Source: Halobacillus dabanensis | Lineage (GTDB): Bacteria > Bacillota > Bacilli > Bacillales > Halobacillaceae | Direction: 5' to 3' | NCBI RefSeq assembly: GCF_900114165.1 | Contig: NZ_FOSB01000007.1 | Coordinates: 124,001 to 188,000 of the forward strand | DNA length: 64,000 nt | Position numbers and translations under genes: made by a program | In this document: positions 18,563 to 28,083 of the stretch, in pieces | How the letters are laid out: each line of letters opens with the position of its first letter | Numbering within the stretch: the first letter of the stretch is position 1 | Notes under the pieces: generated by a model | The model's database searches: none | Told to the model about the DNA's origin: nothing | Seen by the model: the letters and a program-made list of their open reading frames with translations, nothing else

Positions 18563-19924
18563 TTATGCCGGTGGTATATCTGCATCCGTATAACGGTGGT
18601 CCAAATCTACGAACTTGTTGTACTCTTTCACAAAAGCAAGTTCAACATTTCCGACAGGTCCGTTACGTTGCTTCGCTATAATAATTTCAATGATATTCTG
18701 GTTCTCCGACTCCTGATCATAGTAATCATCTCTATAAAGGAACCCGACAATGTCGGCATCCTGCTCGATGGAACCTGATTCACGCAAGTCAGACATCATC
18801 GGACGTTTATCTTGCCTTGATTCTACCCCACGAGAAAGCTGAGATAGGGCGATAAGCGGAACATTAAGCTCACGTGCAAGACCCTTCAAGGAACGGGATA
18901 TTTCCGAAACTTCTTGCTGACGGTTTTCTTTGGAATTGGCGTTCCCTTGAATCAACTGCAAGTAATCGATAAGGATCATGCCTAGACCATGTTCTTGCTT
19001 TAAGCGGCGGCATTTCGAACGAATTTCACTGACACGGATTCCGGGGGTATCATCAATATAAATTCCAGCATTGGATAAACTTCCCATAGCCATCGTGAGT
19101 TTATTCCAATCCTCGGTTTCTAAATGGCCTGTCCGCAATCGTTGGGCATCGATGTTACCTTCCGCGCAAAGCATACGGGATACCAGCTGGTCTGCACCCA
19201 TCTCTAAACTGAAGATTGCTACATTTTCCTCGGTATGAACCGCGACGTTTTGAGCTATGTTTAATGCGAAAGCCGTCTTACCCATGGAAGGACGGGCAGC
19301 TATGATGATCAGGTCATTCCTCTGGAACCCGGAGGTAATGTGATCCAAATCGCGGTATCCTGTAGGAATCCCCGTTGTACTCCCATCATTATGATGAAGT
19401 TGTTCGATATTGTCATAGACATCAATCAGAACGTCTTTAATGCTTTTAAAGGCACTCGAGTTCTTCCGTTGGGAAACTTCTAAGATGTCCTTCTCTGCTG
19501 CATTCAGTACATCTTCTAAGTCCTCTTCCTCGGCATACCCTGATGTCACGATGTTTGTTGCCGTTCGAATTAAACCTCGTAGTGTGGATTTTTCACTGAC
19601 GATACTCGTGTAATAAGAGATATTGGCAGCAGTCGGCACGGAATTGGCGATATCCGTCAAATAGGAAACCCCTCCGACTTCTTCTAATACTTTATTGTTG
19701 GAAAGAGCCGAAGTAACCGTGACTAAATCGATCGGCTCCCCGCGATCGGAAAGCGTGAGCATCACCTCGAAAATCCGTTGGTGACTCGCTCGATAGAAAT
19801 CTTCTGGCAGTAGATACTCCGCGGCTGTCGACATCGCTTCCGGTTCTAAAAAGATCGCACCGAGGACCGCCTGTTCTGCTTCTATATTATGGGGCGGGGT
19901 ACGATCGTTCCACATTTCACTCAC
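18563..19924 (-). CDS. dnaC: Replicative DNA helicase (DnaB family)
   Basis: The hexameric 5'-3' helicase of the replication fork, named DnaC in Bacillus and DnaB in E. coli. 453 aa. The N-terminal scaffold domain (PPHNIEAEQAVLGA) is at about 10-110, then a linker, then a RecA-type domain with Walker A RPSMGKT (211-217), Walker B ILIDYLQL and C-terminal arginine-rich motifs. It follows rplI in the usual gdpP-rplI-dnaC order. Confidence 0.97.
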   Translation of the reverse strand: MSEMWNDRTPPHNIEAEQAVLGAIFLEPEAMSTAAEYLLPEDFYRASHQRIFEVMLTLSDRGEPIDLVTVTSALSNNKVLEEVGGVSYLTDIANSVPTAANISYYTSIVSEKSTLRGLIRTATNIVTSGYAEEEDLEDVLNAAEKDILEVSQRKNSSAFKSIKDVLIDVYDNIEQLHHNDGSTTGIPTGYRDLDHITSGFQRNDLIIIAARPSMGKTAFALNIAQNVAVHTEENVAIFSLEMGADQLVSRMLCAEGNIDAQRLRTGHLETEDWNKLTMAMGSLSNAGIYIDDTPGIRVSEIRSKCRRLKQEHGLGMILIDYLQLIQGNANSKENRQQEVSEISRSLKGLARELNVPLIALSQLSRGVESRQDKRPMMSDLRESGSIEQDADIVGFLYRDDYYDQESENQNIIEIIIAKQRNGPVGNVELAFVKEYNKFVDLDHRYTDADIPPA

Positions 19925-20059
19925 TAGCTGTTCCTCCTCTGGATCTAAAACACATGGGCCTCCTGCCTCGTTAAAGTAACCGTACTTCTCTTAGAGGTTA
20001 TTTTCTGCAATAGAACCCCTTTTTATGAAGAACAGGAAAAGGCACGAATCCCCGGACCA

Positions 20060-20103
20060 AAACATAAGCGCCCAATCAGTCCAAGTCAACGGATTGGGCG
20101 CTT
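20060..20103 (-). terminator. rplI terminator
   Basis: Perfect 12-bp arms AAGCGCCCAATC and GATTGGGCGCTT, then a short T run (GTTTTGG) on the minus strand. Confidence 0.6.
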
Positions 20104-20116
20104 GATGATACATCGC

Positions 20117-20563
20117 TTACTTTTCTTCAATATGGACTTTGATTGTTCCTGTGACTTCTGGGTGGAGTTTCACAGGGACATTTGTATAGCCCAACGTCCG
20201 GATCGGGTCATCAAGCTCAATTTTACGCTTATCAATTTTGATATTATGGTCTTTTTTCAACTGTTCAGCAATCTGCTTGCTTGTAATGGAACCGAAAAGG
20301 CGGCCGTTGTCCCCGGATTTAGCTGTCAGTTTGACTTCCATATCCGCTAAAGTAGCTTTCAAGCGTTTCGCTTCTTCGACTTCTTCTTGAGCCTTCTGCT
20401 CTTGCTTGGCATCTTTAGCTTTTTGTGCTTGGATATTTCCTTTTGTCGCCTCAACAGCTAAGTTGTTTTTCAAAAGGTAGTTACGCGCATAACCATCATT
20501 TACATCTTTGATTTCGCCTTTTTTACCTTTTCCTTTTACGTCTGCTTTGAAAATTACTTTCAT
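20117..20563 (-). CDS. rplI: 50S ribosomal protein L9
   Basis: 148 aa with the N-terminal rRNA-binding domain [31 protein letters not shown] in its normal form, a long helix (about 40-75) and a C-terminal globular domain. The start overlaps the gdpP stop by 4 bp. Confidence 0.97.
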   Translation of the reverse strand: MKVIFKADVKGKGKKGEIKDVNDGYARNYLLKNNLAVEATKGNIQAQKAKDAKQEQKAQEEVEEAKRLKATLADMEVKLTAKSGDNGRLFGSITSKQIAEQLKKDHNIKIDKRKIELDDPIRTLGYTNVPVKLHPEVTGTIKVHIEEK

Positions 20564-22533
20564 TCTGTGTCTCCCCCTTCAAAATACTCGTCAATTATAT
20601 CTTGCAAAAATGCTCTTGTATCTTCAAGCGTTGTGTCATCAAGCTGAGTAGCAGCGTTCGTCAAATGACCGCCCCCATTCATCTTCTCCATGATGACCTG
20701 AACATTGATATCTCCAAGAGAGCGGGCACTGATTCCGATTCGCCCATCGCTCCGCTCGGATATCACGAAGGAACACACGATACCGCTCATCGTGAGTAAG
20801 GTATCAGCTGCCTGGGCAATAATCACAGGGCCGTACGTTTCCCCAGGATCCCCTGTTGAAATAGCAATTCCATCCCGATAAACAGAAGCCCGCTCAATCA
20901 GTTTACTTCTCCGGACATAGACATCCAAATCTTCTTTCATGAACTTTTGGACCTGGACGGTATCTGCCCCTTTAGAACGCAAGTAAGAGGCGGCATCAAA
21001 CGTACGTGAACCAGTCCTCAGTGTGAAGCTTTTCGTATCGACGATAATCCCTGCCAGGAGGGCTGTCGATTCAAGCATGGATAGTTTCAGTTTTTTCGGT
21101 TGATATTCCAGAAGTTCTGTTACAAGCTCTGCTGTTGAAGAAGCGTATGGTTCCATATAAACCAAGGTTGGATCTGCAATGAATTCCTCCGCTCGCCTAT
21201 GATGGTCGATAACAACGACATGCTCTGTCTTCGAGAGGAGCTTTTCTTCCATCACCATAGAAGGTTTATGCGTATCGACCACGACGAGTAGTGTCTCGTT
21301 CGTGGCCATCTCCAGCGCATCTTCCGGTGGTATGAAATAATGCCAGAGATCTTCATCTTTTTCAATCTCTTCCACCATGCGTTGAACACCTGTATCGATA
21401 TCATCTGGATCAAGGACAATTGCGGCCTTTTTATCGTTTGCCTGAGCTATTTTCAAAATTCCGATCGAAGCACCCACAGAATCCATATCTGGTGATTTGT
21501 GACCCATGATCAGTACTTTTTCACTTTCCTGAACTAATTCTTTCATTGCGTGTGAAATGACACGAGCACGGACTCGGGTCCTTTTTTCCATCGGATTCGT
21601 TTTCCCGCCATAAAAGCGTACTTTACCCGAATCATCTTTAATTGCGACCTGGTCCCCTCCGCGTCCAAGTGCCAGATCAAGACTGGATTGGGCTAATTCC
21701 CCTAGTTCCGGAAGACTGACAGGTCCTACACCTATCCCAAAGCTGAGGGTTAGTGGAACATTTTGATCTGTAATCAATTCGCGGACATCATCCAGAATCT
21801 CGAACTTGGCTTTTTCCAACGTATAGAGTATTTCCTGGTTCATCACTGCTATGAACCGTTCTTGTGAAGTCCGCTTCAAATAGATGCCATAATCGCTTGC
21901 CCACTTATTTAATATCGATGTCACTTGAGAATTGATATGGCTTTTGGCCGTATCATCCATTCCCTGGGTGATTTCTTCATAGTTATCAAGGAAGATGATC
22001 GAAAGGACGGTCTGTTCATTCTCATAGCGGTTGTGAATCTCCGTCTGCTTCGTACGATCGAACAAATACAGCAGACGTTCCTCTCTTCGGATGATCGTCT
22101 GCAACTTGTAACCGTCCACACTAACCCAGACTTCCTCATCTTCATCCTTGATTGCAGGGATTATTTGATCTGAAATCTTTTTCAAAGAGTCGCCAACGAT
22201 CGAGTCTTCTTCTGTAAATTTATTCATATATGGATTAGCCCATTCCACCATATAGTTTTCGCTATACAAAATGATTCCGATGGGCATCTCAAGTAACGCT
22301 TCCTCTCCGACCTTCTTCACCCGGTAAGAAAGGGTCGAGATATATTCTTCTGTCTCATTGATCATATTCTGTTCTGTACGGACACTGTAGAAAATGGATG
22401 CAGCTAAAAACAGTGTCATCACCAGACCTAGCATCCATTGGTAATACCATATGAAACTAAGCAGAATTAAAGAGATCAAATAAATGATCCATAAGTGTCC
22501 GCTCATCGTTGGTTTTTTAAAAAAATTCGGCAT
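20560..22533 (-). CDS. gdpP: Cyclic-di-AMP phosphodiesterase GdpP
   Basis: Hydrolyses c-di-AMP to pApA, so it controls potassium and osmolyte uptake and wall stress responses. 657 aa. Two membrane helices (about 13-31 and 33-50), a PAS domain (about 80-160), a degenerate GGDEF domain (about 170-305), then DHH/DHHA1. Metal motifs are GHKSPDMDS (His345, Asp349, Asp351), VVDTH, DHHRR (about 440) and the terminal GGGH. c-di-AMP turnover is especially relevant to a salt-adapted cell. It lies 30 bp after yybS. Confidence 0.95.
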   Translation of the reverse strand: MPNFFKKPTMSGHLWIIYLISLILLSFIWYYQWMLGLVMTLFLAASIFYSVRTEQNMINETEEYISTLSYRVKKVGEEALLEMPIGIILYSENYMVEWANPYMNKFTEEDSIVGDSLKKISDQIIPAIKDEDEEVWVSVDGYKLQTIIRREERLLYLFDRTKQTEIHNRYENEQTVLSIIFLDNYEEITQGMDDTAKSHINSQVTSILNKWASDYGIYLKRTSQERFIAVMNQEILYTLEKAKFEILDDVRELITDQNVPLTLSFGIGVGPVSLPELGELAQSSLDLALGRGGDQVAIKDDSGKVRFYGGKTNPMEKRTRVRARVISHAMKELVQESEKVLIMGHKSPDMDSVGASIGILKIAQANDKKAAIVLDPDDIDTGVQRMVEEIEKDEDLWHYFIPPEDALEMATNETLLVVVDTHKPSMVMEEKLLSKTEHVVVIDHHRRAEEFIADPTLVYMEPYASSTAELVTELLEYQPKKLKLSMLESTALLAGIIVDTKSFTLRTGSRTFDAASYLRSKGADTVQVQKFMKEDLDVYVRRSKLIERASVYRDGIAISTGDPGETYGPVIIAQAADTLLTMSGIVCSFVISERSDGRIGISARSLGDINVQVIMEKMNGGGHLTNAATQLDDTTLEDTRAFLQDIIDEYFEGGDTE

Positions 22534-22562
22534 TGCATTCAGCTCCTACCATCTTCTGCGAG

Positions 22563-23510
22563 CTAACTCTCTTTCTTATCTTCCACGCGCTCCCTCAATG
22601 GGAATCCTATATCAATTATACCTAAGATTCTTACAAGATACATGATTATTTGAGGAATAAGGAAGGAAAAAACGACCACTAGGATCGGGACCGCTATCGA
22701 CCATTTTTTCTTCTCTGCATAGAAGAAAACGAAGGAGAACCCTTGCACGACCAAAAGTGCACCTGTAATTATGAACACGTTGATCGCAGCTAAATAAATC
22801 ATTCCATCATTCTCTGCCATCATGAAATTAAAGATCATCGCGACAAAGTAATACCATAGTATTGATGTCGGCAGCTTGAAGTTCTTAAAATCCACGAATT
22901 TCATTTTCTTATTTTCGATTCTATTAATCAGCCTGTACGTAAGCCACTGACTGACAAAGGCCATAAACGCCCCCGTCATCGCAAGTATGCTTGGCACGAT
23001 ATCCGGGAGGAAAGCAATCAACTCACGAAAATCGTTCAAGTCTTCTTCTATGCTTTCTCCATCAAGCAGACCTGAAAAGATTCTCTCAAATGTGTTGAAT
23101 CCCCGATCCATACTGTTTTGCAATTCTTCCATTAAATTGACGCCGAGTAATAGTTGGGTCACAAGGAATATGGAAAGAAGGCCAATAATGAAACCCACCG
23201 TTCCAATAGCAAGAGACTCATAGGATGAACGCTTGTGATGCAATGCTCCTCCTAAAAACAGACCGCCAAATCCGGCTAATAAAGTGAATACTATATAAAT
23301 GGAAGCAAACAAGAAAGTAAACAAGGTGGCAGCCACAAACATAAGGGCTCCAGCTTTCCATCCATGACGATAACTATAAAAAACGAATGGCACAGGCAGT
23401 ACCAATAATAATATAGGCCCAACAACCGGCATGAAAATAATTACCAATAACAATAGCAGATATATGCCGGTCATTAAAGCCCCTTCCGTCAATCTTCTTG
23501 TGTCATTCAT
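22563..23510 (-). CDS. yybS: YybS family (DUF2232) membrane protein
   Basis: A 315-aa protein with about eight membrane helices, first in the yybS-gdpP-rplI cluster. The opening MNDTRRLTEGALMTGIYLLL is family-typical. Related proteins resemble the membrane part of ECF transporters, but no substrate is known. Confidence 0.88.
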   Translation of the reverse strand: MNDTRRLTEGALMTGIYLLLLLVIIFMPVVGPILLLVLPVPFVFYSYRHGWKAGALMFVAATLFTFLFASIYIVFTLLAGFGGLFLGGALHHKRSSYESLAIGTVGFIIGLLSIFLVTQLLLGVNLMEELQNSMDRGFNTFERIFSGLLDGESIEEDLNDFRELIAFLPDIVPSILAMTGAFMAFVSQWLTYRLINRIENKKMKFVDFKNFKLPTSILWYYFVAMIFNFMMAENDGMIYLAAINVFIITGALLVVQGFSFVFFYAEKKKWSIAVPILVVVFSFLIPQIIMYLVRILGIIDIGFPLRERVEDKKES

Positions 23511-23672
23511 GATCGATAAAGCACCTCTATTTCTATCGCTCTGTTCCTAACCTCCCAATTTTAACATATCCTCGTCCCTTTTATCTCGTATCAAATGTTT
23601 CCTATGTCTACGTCTTGGTGATTTTTTCCCATGTTTGTTATGATAAATGAAATTCGAAAGAGGAGGACGACC

Positions 23673-24491
23673 ATGAGAACTGATTATCATGTCCATATGG
23701 CAGAAACAGGAAATTTAGATGTCGACTACCTACGAACCTACATAAAAAAAGCAAAAGAAGAAGGAATCGAAGAGTTAGGTATCTCTGAACATGCCTATTT
23801 CTTTGAAGAAACAAGGGAAATCCTCTCCAACCCCTGGGTCGAAAATCGTCGTACGCTTAATTTTGAAACATACCAAAATATGTTCGATGCAGCAGAAAAG
23901 GAAGAACTCCCGATTAAGATGGGGATAGAGATGGATTACATGCCAGGGAAAGAGAAAGAAATGGAAGCATTCATTTCTTCTCACTCTTTCGATTATGTCA
24001 TCGGATCCGTGCACTGGATAGATGATTGGGGCATCGACCTTGCTATTTATCGGGAAGAATATGAAAAACGAGACTTGAAAGAAGTTTACCGCCAATACTT
24101 TGATCGTGTCGTCACATTGGCAGAATCCGGTCTGTTCGATTTTGTCGGCCATATCGATGTTATCAAAGTTTTCGGATATCGTCCTGATGATGAAGTATTT
24201 TTACACGAACAATACCGTCGTGCAGCCAAAGCTTTGGCTAAAACCGGTACATGTATCGAAATTAGTACAGCAGGGTTGCGGAAACCAGTTGGTGAACTCT
24301 ATCCAGACCCCGCCCTTCTCCAAATGTGTAAAGAAGAAGGAGTTGGAATCGTTCTCTGCTCTGATGCTCATAAACCCGACCATATCGGCTATCGTTATGA
24401 AGCAGCGATTGAACTCGCCAAATCTGTGGGATATACAGACGTCCATGTGTTTTCTCAACGACAGGCGACTGTACACCCTATCGAGGAATAA
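23673..24491 (+). CDS. PHP-domain phosphoesterase (histidinol-phosphatase HisJ-like)
   Basis: 272 aa from ATG at 23673, with AGAGGAGG upstream; the longer frame from 23631 lacks such a site. N-terminal metal motif DYHVHMAETG (His6, His8), then EMDYMPG, GSVHWID, GHIDVIKVFG and CSDAHKP supply the remaining ligands. Close to HisK-type histidinol-phosphate phosphatases, but no histidine genes are adjacent, so the substrate is uncertain. Confidence 0.8.
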   Translation: MRTDYHVHMAETGNLDVDYLRTYIKKAKEEGIEELGISEHAYFFEETREILSNPWVENRRTLNFETYQNMFDAAEKEELPIKMGIEMDYMPGKEKEMEAFISSHSFDYVIGSVHWIDDWGIDLAIYREEYEKRDLKEVYRQYFDRVVTLAESGLFDFVGHIDVIKVFGYRPDDEVFLHEQYRRAAKALAKTGTCIEISTAGLRKPVGELYPDPALLQMCKEEGVGIVLCSDAHKPDHIGYRYEAAIELAKSVGYTDVHVFSQRQATVHPIEE

Positions 24492-24494
24492 CTC

Positions 24495-25013
24495 ATGCTC
24501 TTTGACAAAAGATTAGGTTTAAAAGAATCAGAAGTGAAAGGGTACACTATTAACCAGCGTGTCGCTGTCAGAGGCATCCTATTTCATGATGGGAAAATAC
24601 TTACAGTGAAATCCAATAAAGGGGATTACAAACTTCCAGGCGGAGGTGTCGATGCTGGAGAAAGCGAAACGGCGGCTCTCATCAGGGAAATATCAGAAGA
24701 GACAGGCTATCTCCAATGCAATGTGGAAAAGTACATCGGTAAGGTCGTTGAAAGCCACCTAGATATCTATGATTCTGAAGCTGTATTCGAGATGGTCTCC
24801 CATTACTATATTTGTGAATGGTCCGGGCAAAGAGGAGAGCAGCACCTGGACCCTTATGAAGAAGCACAGGCATTTACACCTGTCTGGATAACTTTGGATG
24901 AAGCAATCTCTCAGAATGAAAAAATACTTGCACAATCCGCCGAAAACCGGTGGATTTATAGAGAAAACCTTGTGTTAAACCAGCTACGGAACACGACTTT
25001 TTTCCGCCTTTAA
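24495..25013 (+). CDS. Nudix hydrolase
   Basis: 172 aa with a complete Nudix box, GGGVDAGESETAALIREISEETGY in spirit: GX5EX7REXXEEXG with all catalytic glutamates present (start near residue 49). Hydrolyses a nucleoside diphosphate linked to another group; substrate unknown. It starts 3 bp after the PHP gene, so the two form an operon. Confidence 0.88.
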   Translation: MLFDKRLGLKESEVKGYTINQRVAVRGILFHDGKILTVKSNKGDYKLPGGGVDAGESETAALIREISEETGYLQCNVEKYIGKVVESHLDIYDSEAVFEMVSHYYICEWSGQRGEQHLDPYEEAQAFTPVWITLDEAISQNEKILAQSAENRWIYRENLVLNQLRNTTFFRL

Positions 25014-25044
25014 TATGCACGGCATTAAAAAATTGCTGAGCAAT

Positions 25045-25078
25045 AAAAAGGGAAGCCTGTCGACAGGCTTCCCTTTTT
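25045..25078. terminator. Bidirectional terminator between the Nudix gene and serA
   Basis: A perfect palindrome with arms AAAAAGGGAAGCCTG and CAGGCTTCCCTTTTT. Confidence 0.9.
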
Positions 25079-25089
25079 ATCGTCTTTTT

Positions 25090-26673
25090 TTATATTGTTA
25101 AACAATGGACTTGCTTAATATTTGCAATCTGAGCAAGTTCTTCATTACAGTTACCTTCCACAGGTTTATCAACGGTCAGGACCATGACAGCTTCTCCACC
25201 TTCATTCGTTCGTCCTACTTGCATTGTTGCAATGTTCACATTATGTTCAGCAAGCAAACTACCAACCTGGCCGATCGCACCCGGTTGGTCCGTATGGTGG
25301 ATGACGACTAAGTTTCCTTCAGGGACAACATCTATGGAATAGTGGTCAAATTGAACGATCCTTGCTCCAAGGCCATTCAACAATGTACCAGCAATACTCC
25401 GCTTTTCCTGATCTGTTTCAACCTCAACCGTAACCAAGTTGGTAAAGCCTTTCGTCCGTGTCGACTTTTGCTCAGCTATAGTGATTCCTTTATCGGCAGC
25501 GGTCTTGAACGCATTGACATCATTCACACGGCTGCCGAGATGTCGAGCTAATATACCTTTCACCGCAATTCTTGTTAAAGGCATTGTATCAACATCTAAC
25601 AATTCCCCACTATAGTAAACATTTACACGCTCAAGTGTCCCTTCCACAACTTTCGACAAAAAGGCCCCCAGGCGTTCAGACAGGTTGAAATACGGAGATA
25701 ATTTTTCCATCATTTCGGATGAAACGGAAGGGAGGTTGACCGGATTCCTTACCGTACCGCCGTGCAATACCTCTAAAATGTCGTAGCTGACATCTGTTGC
25801 GACGTTTTCCTGAGCCTCTATTGTGCTTGCTCCTAAGTGCGGGGTAGCGATGACTTCAGGCAATGTTAATAACGGGTGGTCTGTCGCAGGCTCTTCCTCG
25901 AACACATCCAGGGCTGCTCCTGCAATCTTGCCTGATTGGATGGCTTCATAAAGAGCATTCTCTTCAACTATTCCACCCCTGGCACAGTTCAATATACGCG
26001 CCCCTGTTTTCATCATTGAAATGGCTTCTTCGTTTATTAGATGCTTCGTTTTTTCAATGAGTGGGGTATGGACCGTCAAGAAGTCAGCTTGTTGGAGGAC
26101 TTCTTCTAAGCTTCCGTGCAATACCCCTGCCTTTTCCGCCTTTTCTTCATTCAAGAAAGGGTCAAAAGCGATGACTTTCATCCGGTGGCCTTTGGCACGT
26201 TGGGCAACTTCACGACCGATCCGGCCAAAGCCTACAATACCAATCACTTTATCCTTCAACTCGACTCCGACAAACTTTTTACGCTCCCACCGCTTTTGCT
26301 GGAGCTGATGATAAGCTTGAGGAATGTTTCGAGCCAGCGACATAAGCATAGCCATCGTATGTTCAGCCGTTGAAATGGTATTACCGTCCGGTGCATTGAC
26401 GACGATGACCCCATTCTCCGTCGCCGCATCAAGATCGATGTTATCCACTCCTACACCTGCACGACCAATAATCTTCAAGTAAGGAGCATGTTCAATGACT
26501 TCTCTTGTCACTTGCGTTTGGCTCCTCACAATCAGCGCCTCAACAGAACTGACGGCCTCTAACAATTGCTCATGAGAGAGGGACGAATCCATGATTGTTT
26601 CTATATCTTCCGCTTCTAATAAAGGTTTGATTCCATCCTCGCTCAATGGATCACTAATCAATACACGATGCAT
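25090..26673 (-). CDS. serA: D-3-phosphoglycerate dehydrogenase
   Basis: The first step of serine synthesis, oxidising 3-phosphoglycerate with NAD+. 527 aa from ATG at 26673 (AAGGAGGAATAGTA upstream). It has the NAD motif [11 protein letters not shown], catalytic Arg in NCARGGIV, Glu in FEEEP and His in TPHLGAST. An intervening domain and a C-terminal ACT domain (about 455-527) imply serine feedback as in the long SerA type. It starts 2 bp after the stop of a class V aminotransferase. Confidence 0.96.
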   Translation of the reverse strand: MHRVLISDPLSEDGIKPLLEAEDIETIMDSSLSHEQLLEAVSSVEALIVRSQTQVTREVIEHAPYLKIIGRAGVGVDNIDLDAATENGVIVVNAPDGNTISTAEHTMAMLMSLARNIPQAYHQLQQKRWERKKFVGVELKDKVIGIVGFGRIGREVAQRAKGHRMKVIAFDPFLNEEKAEKAGVLHGSLEEVLQQADFLTVHTPLIEKTKHLINEEAISMMKTGARILNCARGGIVEENALYEAIQSGKIAGAALDVFEEEPATDHPLLTLPEVIATPHLGASTIEAQENVATDVSYDILEVLHGGTVRNPVNLPSVSSEMMEKLSPYFNLSERLGAFLSKVVEGTLERVNVYYSGELLDVDTMPLTRIAVKGILARHLGSRVNDVNAFKTAADKGITIAEQKSTRTKGFTNLVTVEVETDQEKRSIAGTLLNGLGARIVQFDHYSIDVVPEGNLVVIHHTDQPGAIGQVGSLLAEHNVNIATMQVGRTNEGGEAVMVLTVDKPVEGNCNEELAQIANIKQVHCLTI

Positions 26674-26675
26674 TA

Positions 26676-27842
26676 CTATTCCTCCTTTGTACACTTCAAG
26701 TAGGCTTCTTGAGCTGCAGCAACACCGGATCCAGCTTCAAACTCATGGCCTAATCGCTTCAAGACGATTTCCAAAATACTGATATACTGAAGGACATTTG
26801 CAGGGCGGCAATAACCCATATGACCAATACGGAAAATTTCCCCCTTCATGTGTTTCTGTCCTCCTGCTAAAATCAAGCCGAATTCTTCCTTCGCGACTTT
26901 TCTCAGTTTTTCCGCCTCAAATGTATCCGGACGAATAGATGTGACAGTCGAAGATGCGTCCTGATCAGAAACCAAAAGAGGTAATCGCAAAGCACGGCAT
27001 GCTTCTCTTGTCATTTCTTTCATTGTCTGGTGACGTTCAAAAACACGCTCTAAGCTTTCCTCTTCAAGCAAAGTAAGCACCTGTTGCAAGCCAAACAATA
27101 AAGATAACCCAGGAGTGAATGGTGTTTGCCCCGATTGTAATTGCTTGCGGTAAACCCTGAGATCCAAATAAAATCGTGGTCTCGGATTGGCATCTATGAC
27201 AGACCATACCTGGTTACCGACAGCGACAAAAGCAAGCCCAGGAGGAAGCATCATAGCTTTTTGTGAACCTGAGACTAAGATATCGATTCCAGCTTGGTCC
27301 ATATCGACACCTGCACCACCCATGGAAGAAACCCCATCAACAATAACAAGTGCTGAACTGACCTCTTTTACTCGACTCGCTACTTTTTCTACTGGATGCA
27401 TCACACCCGTTGATGTCTCACAATGGGTAAGAAAAACAGCCTTCGTTTCCGGGTGGTCTGCAAGAGCTGCTTCTACTTGTTCCACCTCAACAGCGGTCCC
27501 CCATGGAACTTCTAAACGAGTTACGTTCAACTCGTATGTTTCACAAATTTGGGCAAAACGGTCACCGAAAGCTCCTGCTACTACTACAATGACATCATCG
27601 CCAGGCTTGGTGACATTGACTACTGATGCTTCTAAAGCAGAGGTGCCACTCCCTGTCACCACGAGCACTTCCCCAGAAGTTCCGAAAACCGGCTTCAATC
27701 GGGGAGCAATATCGTTCATCAATTCTTTACACTTTTCACCCCGGTGGCCGATCATCGGCTGGCTCATGCTCCGTTCAACACTTGGCGGAATCGGGGTAGG
27801 GCCAGGTGTGTGCAACAAATCCCATTCACGTTTCATATTCAC
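26676..27842 (-). CDS. Class V PLP aminotransferase, probable phosphoserine or serine-glyoxylate type
   Basis: 388 aa. PLP lysine Lys195 lies in SGSQKAMMLPPG, with TGSGTSALEA (phosphate cup) and IVDGVSSMG (Asp contacting the PLP nitrogen). The fold group includes serine-pyruvate and alanine-glyoxylate aminotransferases. The immediate operon with serA suggests it does the SerC step (phosphohydroxypyruvate to phosphoserine) or makes glyoxylate-linked serine; this is inference from context. Start GTG at 27842 after GGAGG. Confidence 0.85.
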   Translation of the reverse strand: MNMKREWDLLHTPGPTPIPPSVERSMSQPMIGHRGEKCKELMNDIAPRLKPVFGTSGEVLVVTGSGTSALEASVVNVTKPGDDVIVVVAGAFGDRFAQICETYELNVTRLEVPWGTAVEVEQVEAALADHPETKAVFLTHCETSTGVMHPVEKVASRVKEVSSALVIVDGVSSMGGAGVDMDQAGIDILVSGSQKAMMLPPGLAFVAVGNQVWSVIDANPRPRFYLDLRVYRKQLQSGQTPFTPGLSLLFGLQQVLTLLEEESLERVFERHQTMKEMTREACRALRLPLLVSDQDASSTVTSIRPDTFEAEKLRKVAKEEFGLILAGGQKHMKGEIFRIGHMGYCRPANVLQYISILEIVLKRLGHEFEAGSGVAAAQEAYLKCTKEE

Positions 27843-28009
27843 TTGAACCTCCTCGTGACTATTACTCTCACTTTTCTTATTTTAAATACTTTATCACGTT
27901 AGAAAAGCAATGATATTCTATAATCCTATCAAAGAAAGGTTTGTTGTCAATCAAATAAGAATATTCTATTTTACGACATTTTTTTCTTATTTTTCTCGAA
28001 TAAAGAACT

Positions 28010-28038
28010 TTGCTTTTTTTCTTATTTATCTGTATAAT
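28010..28038 (+). promoter_or_regulatory. Promoter of the oppA-like gene
   Basis: TTGCTT, 17 bp, TATAAT, about 45 bp before the TTG start. The region upstream (27880-28005) is AT-rich with no gene. Confidence 0.65.
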
Positions 28039-28083
28039 TCAAAAAGTAATTATTTTTAGAAAATTAAAACGGGGGAGATCACT

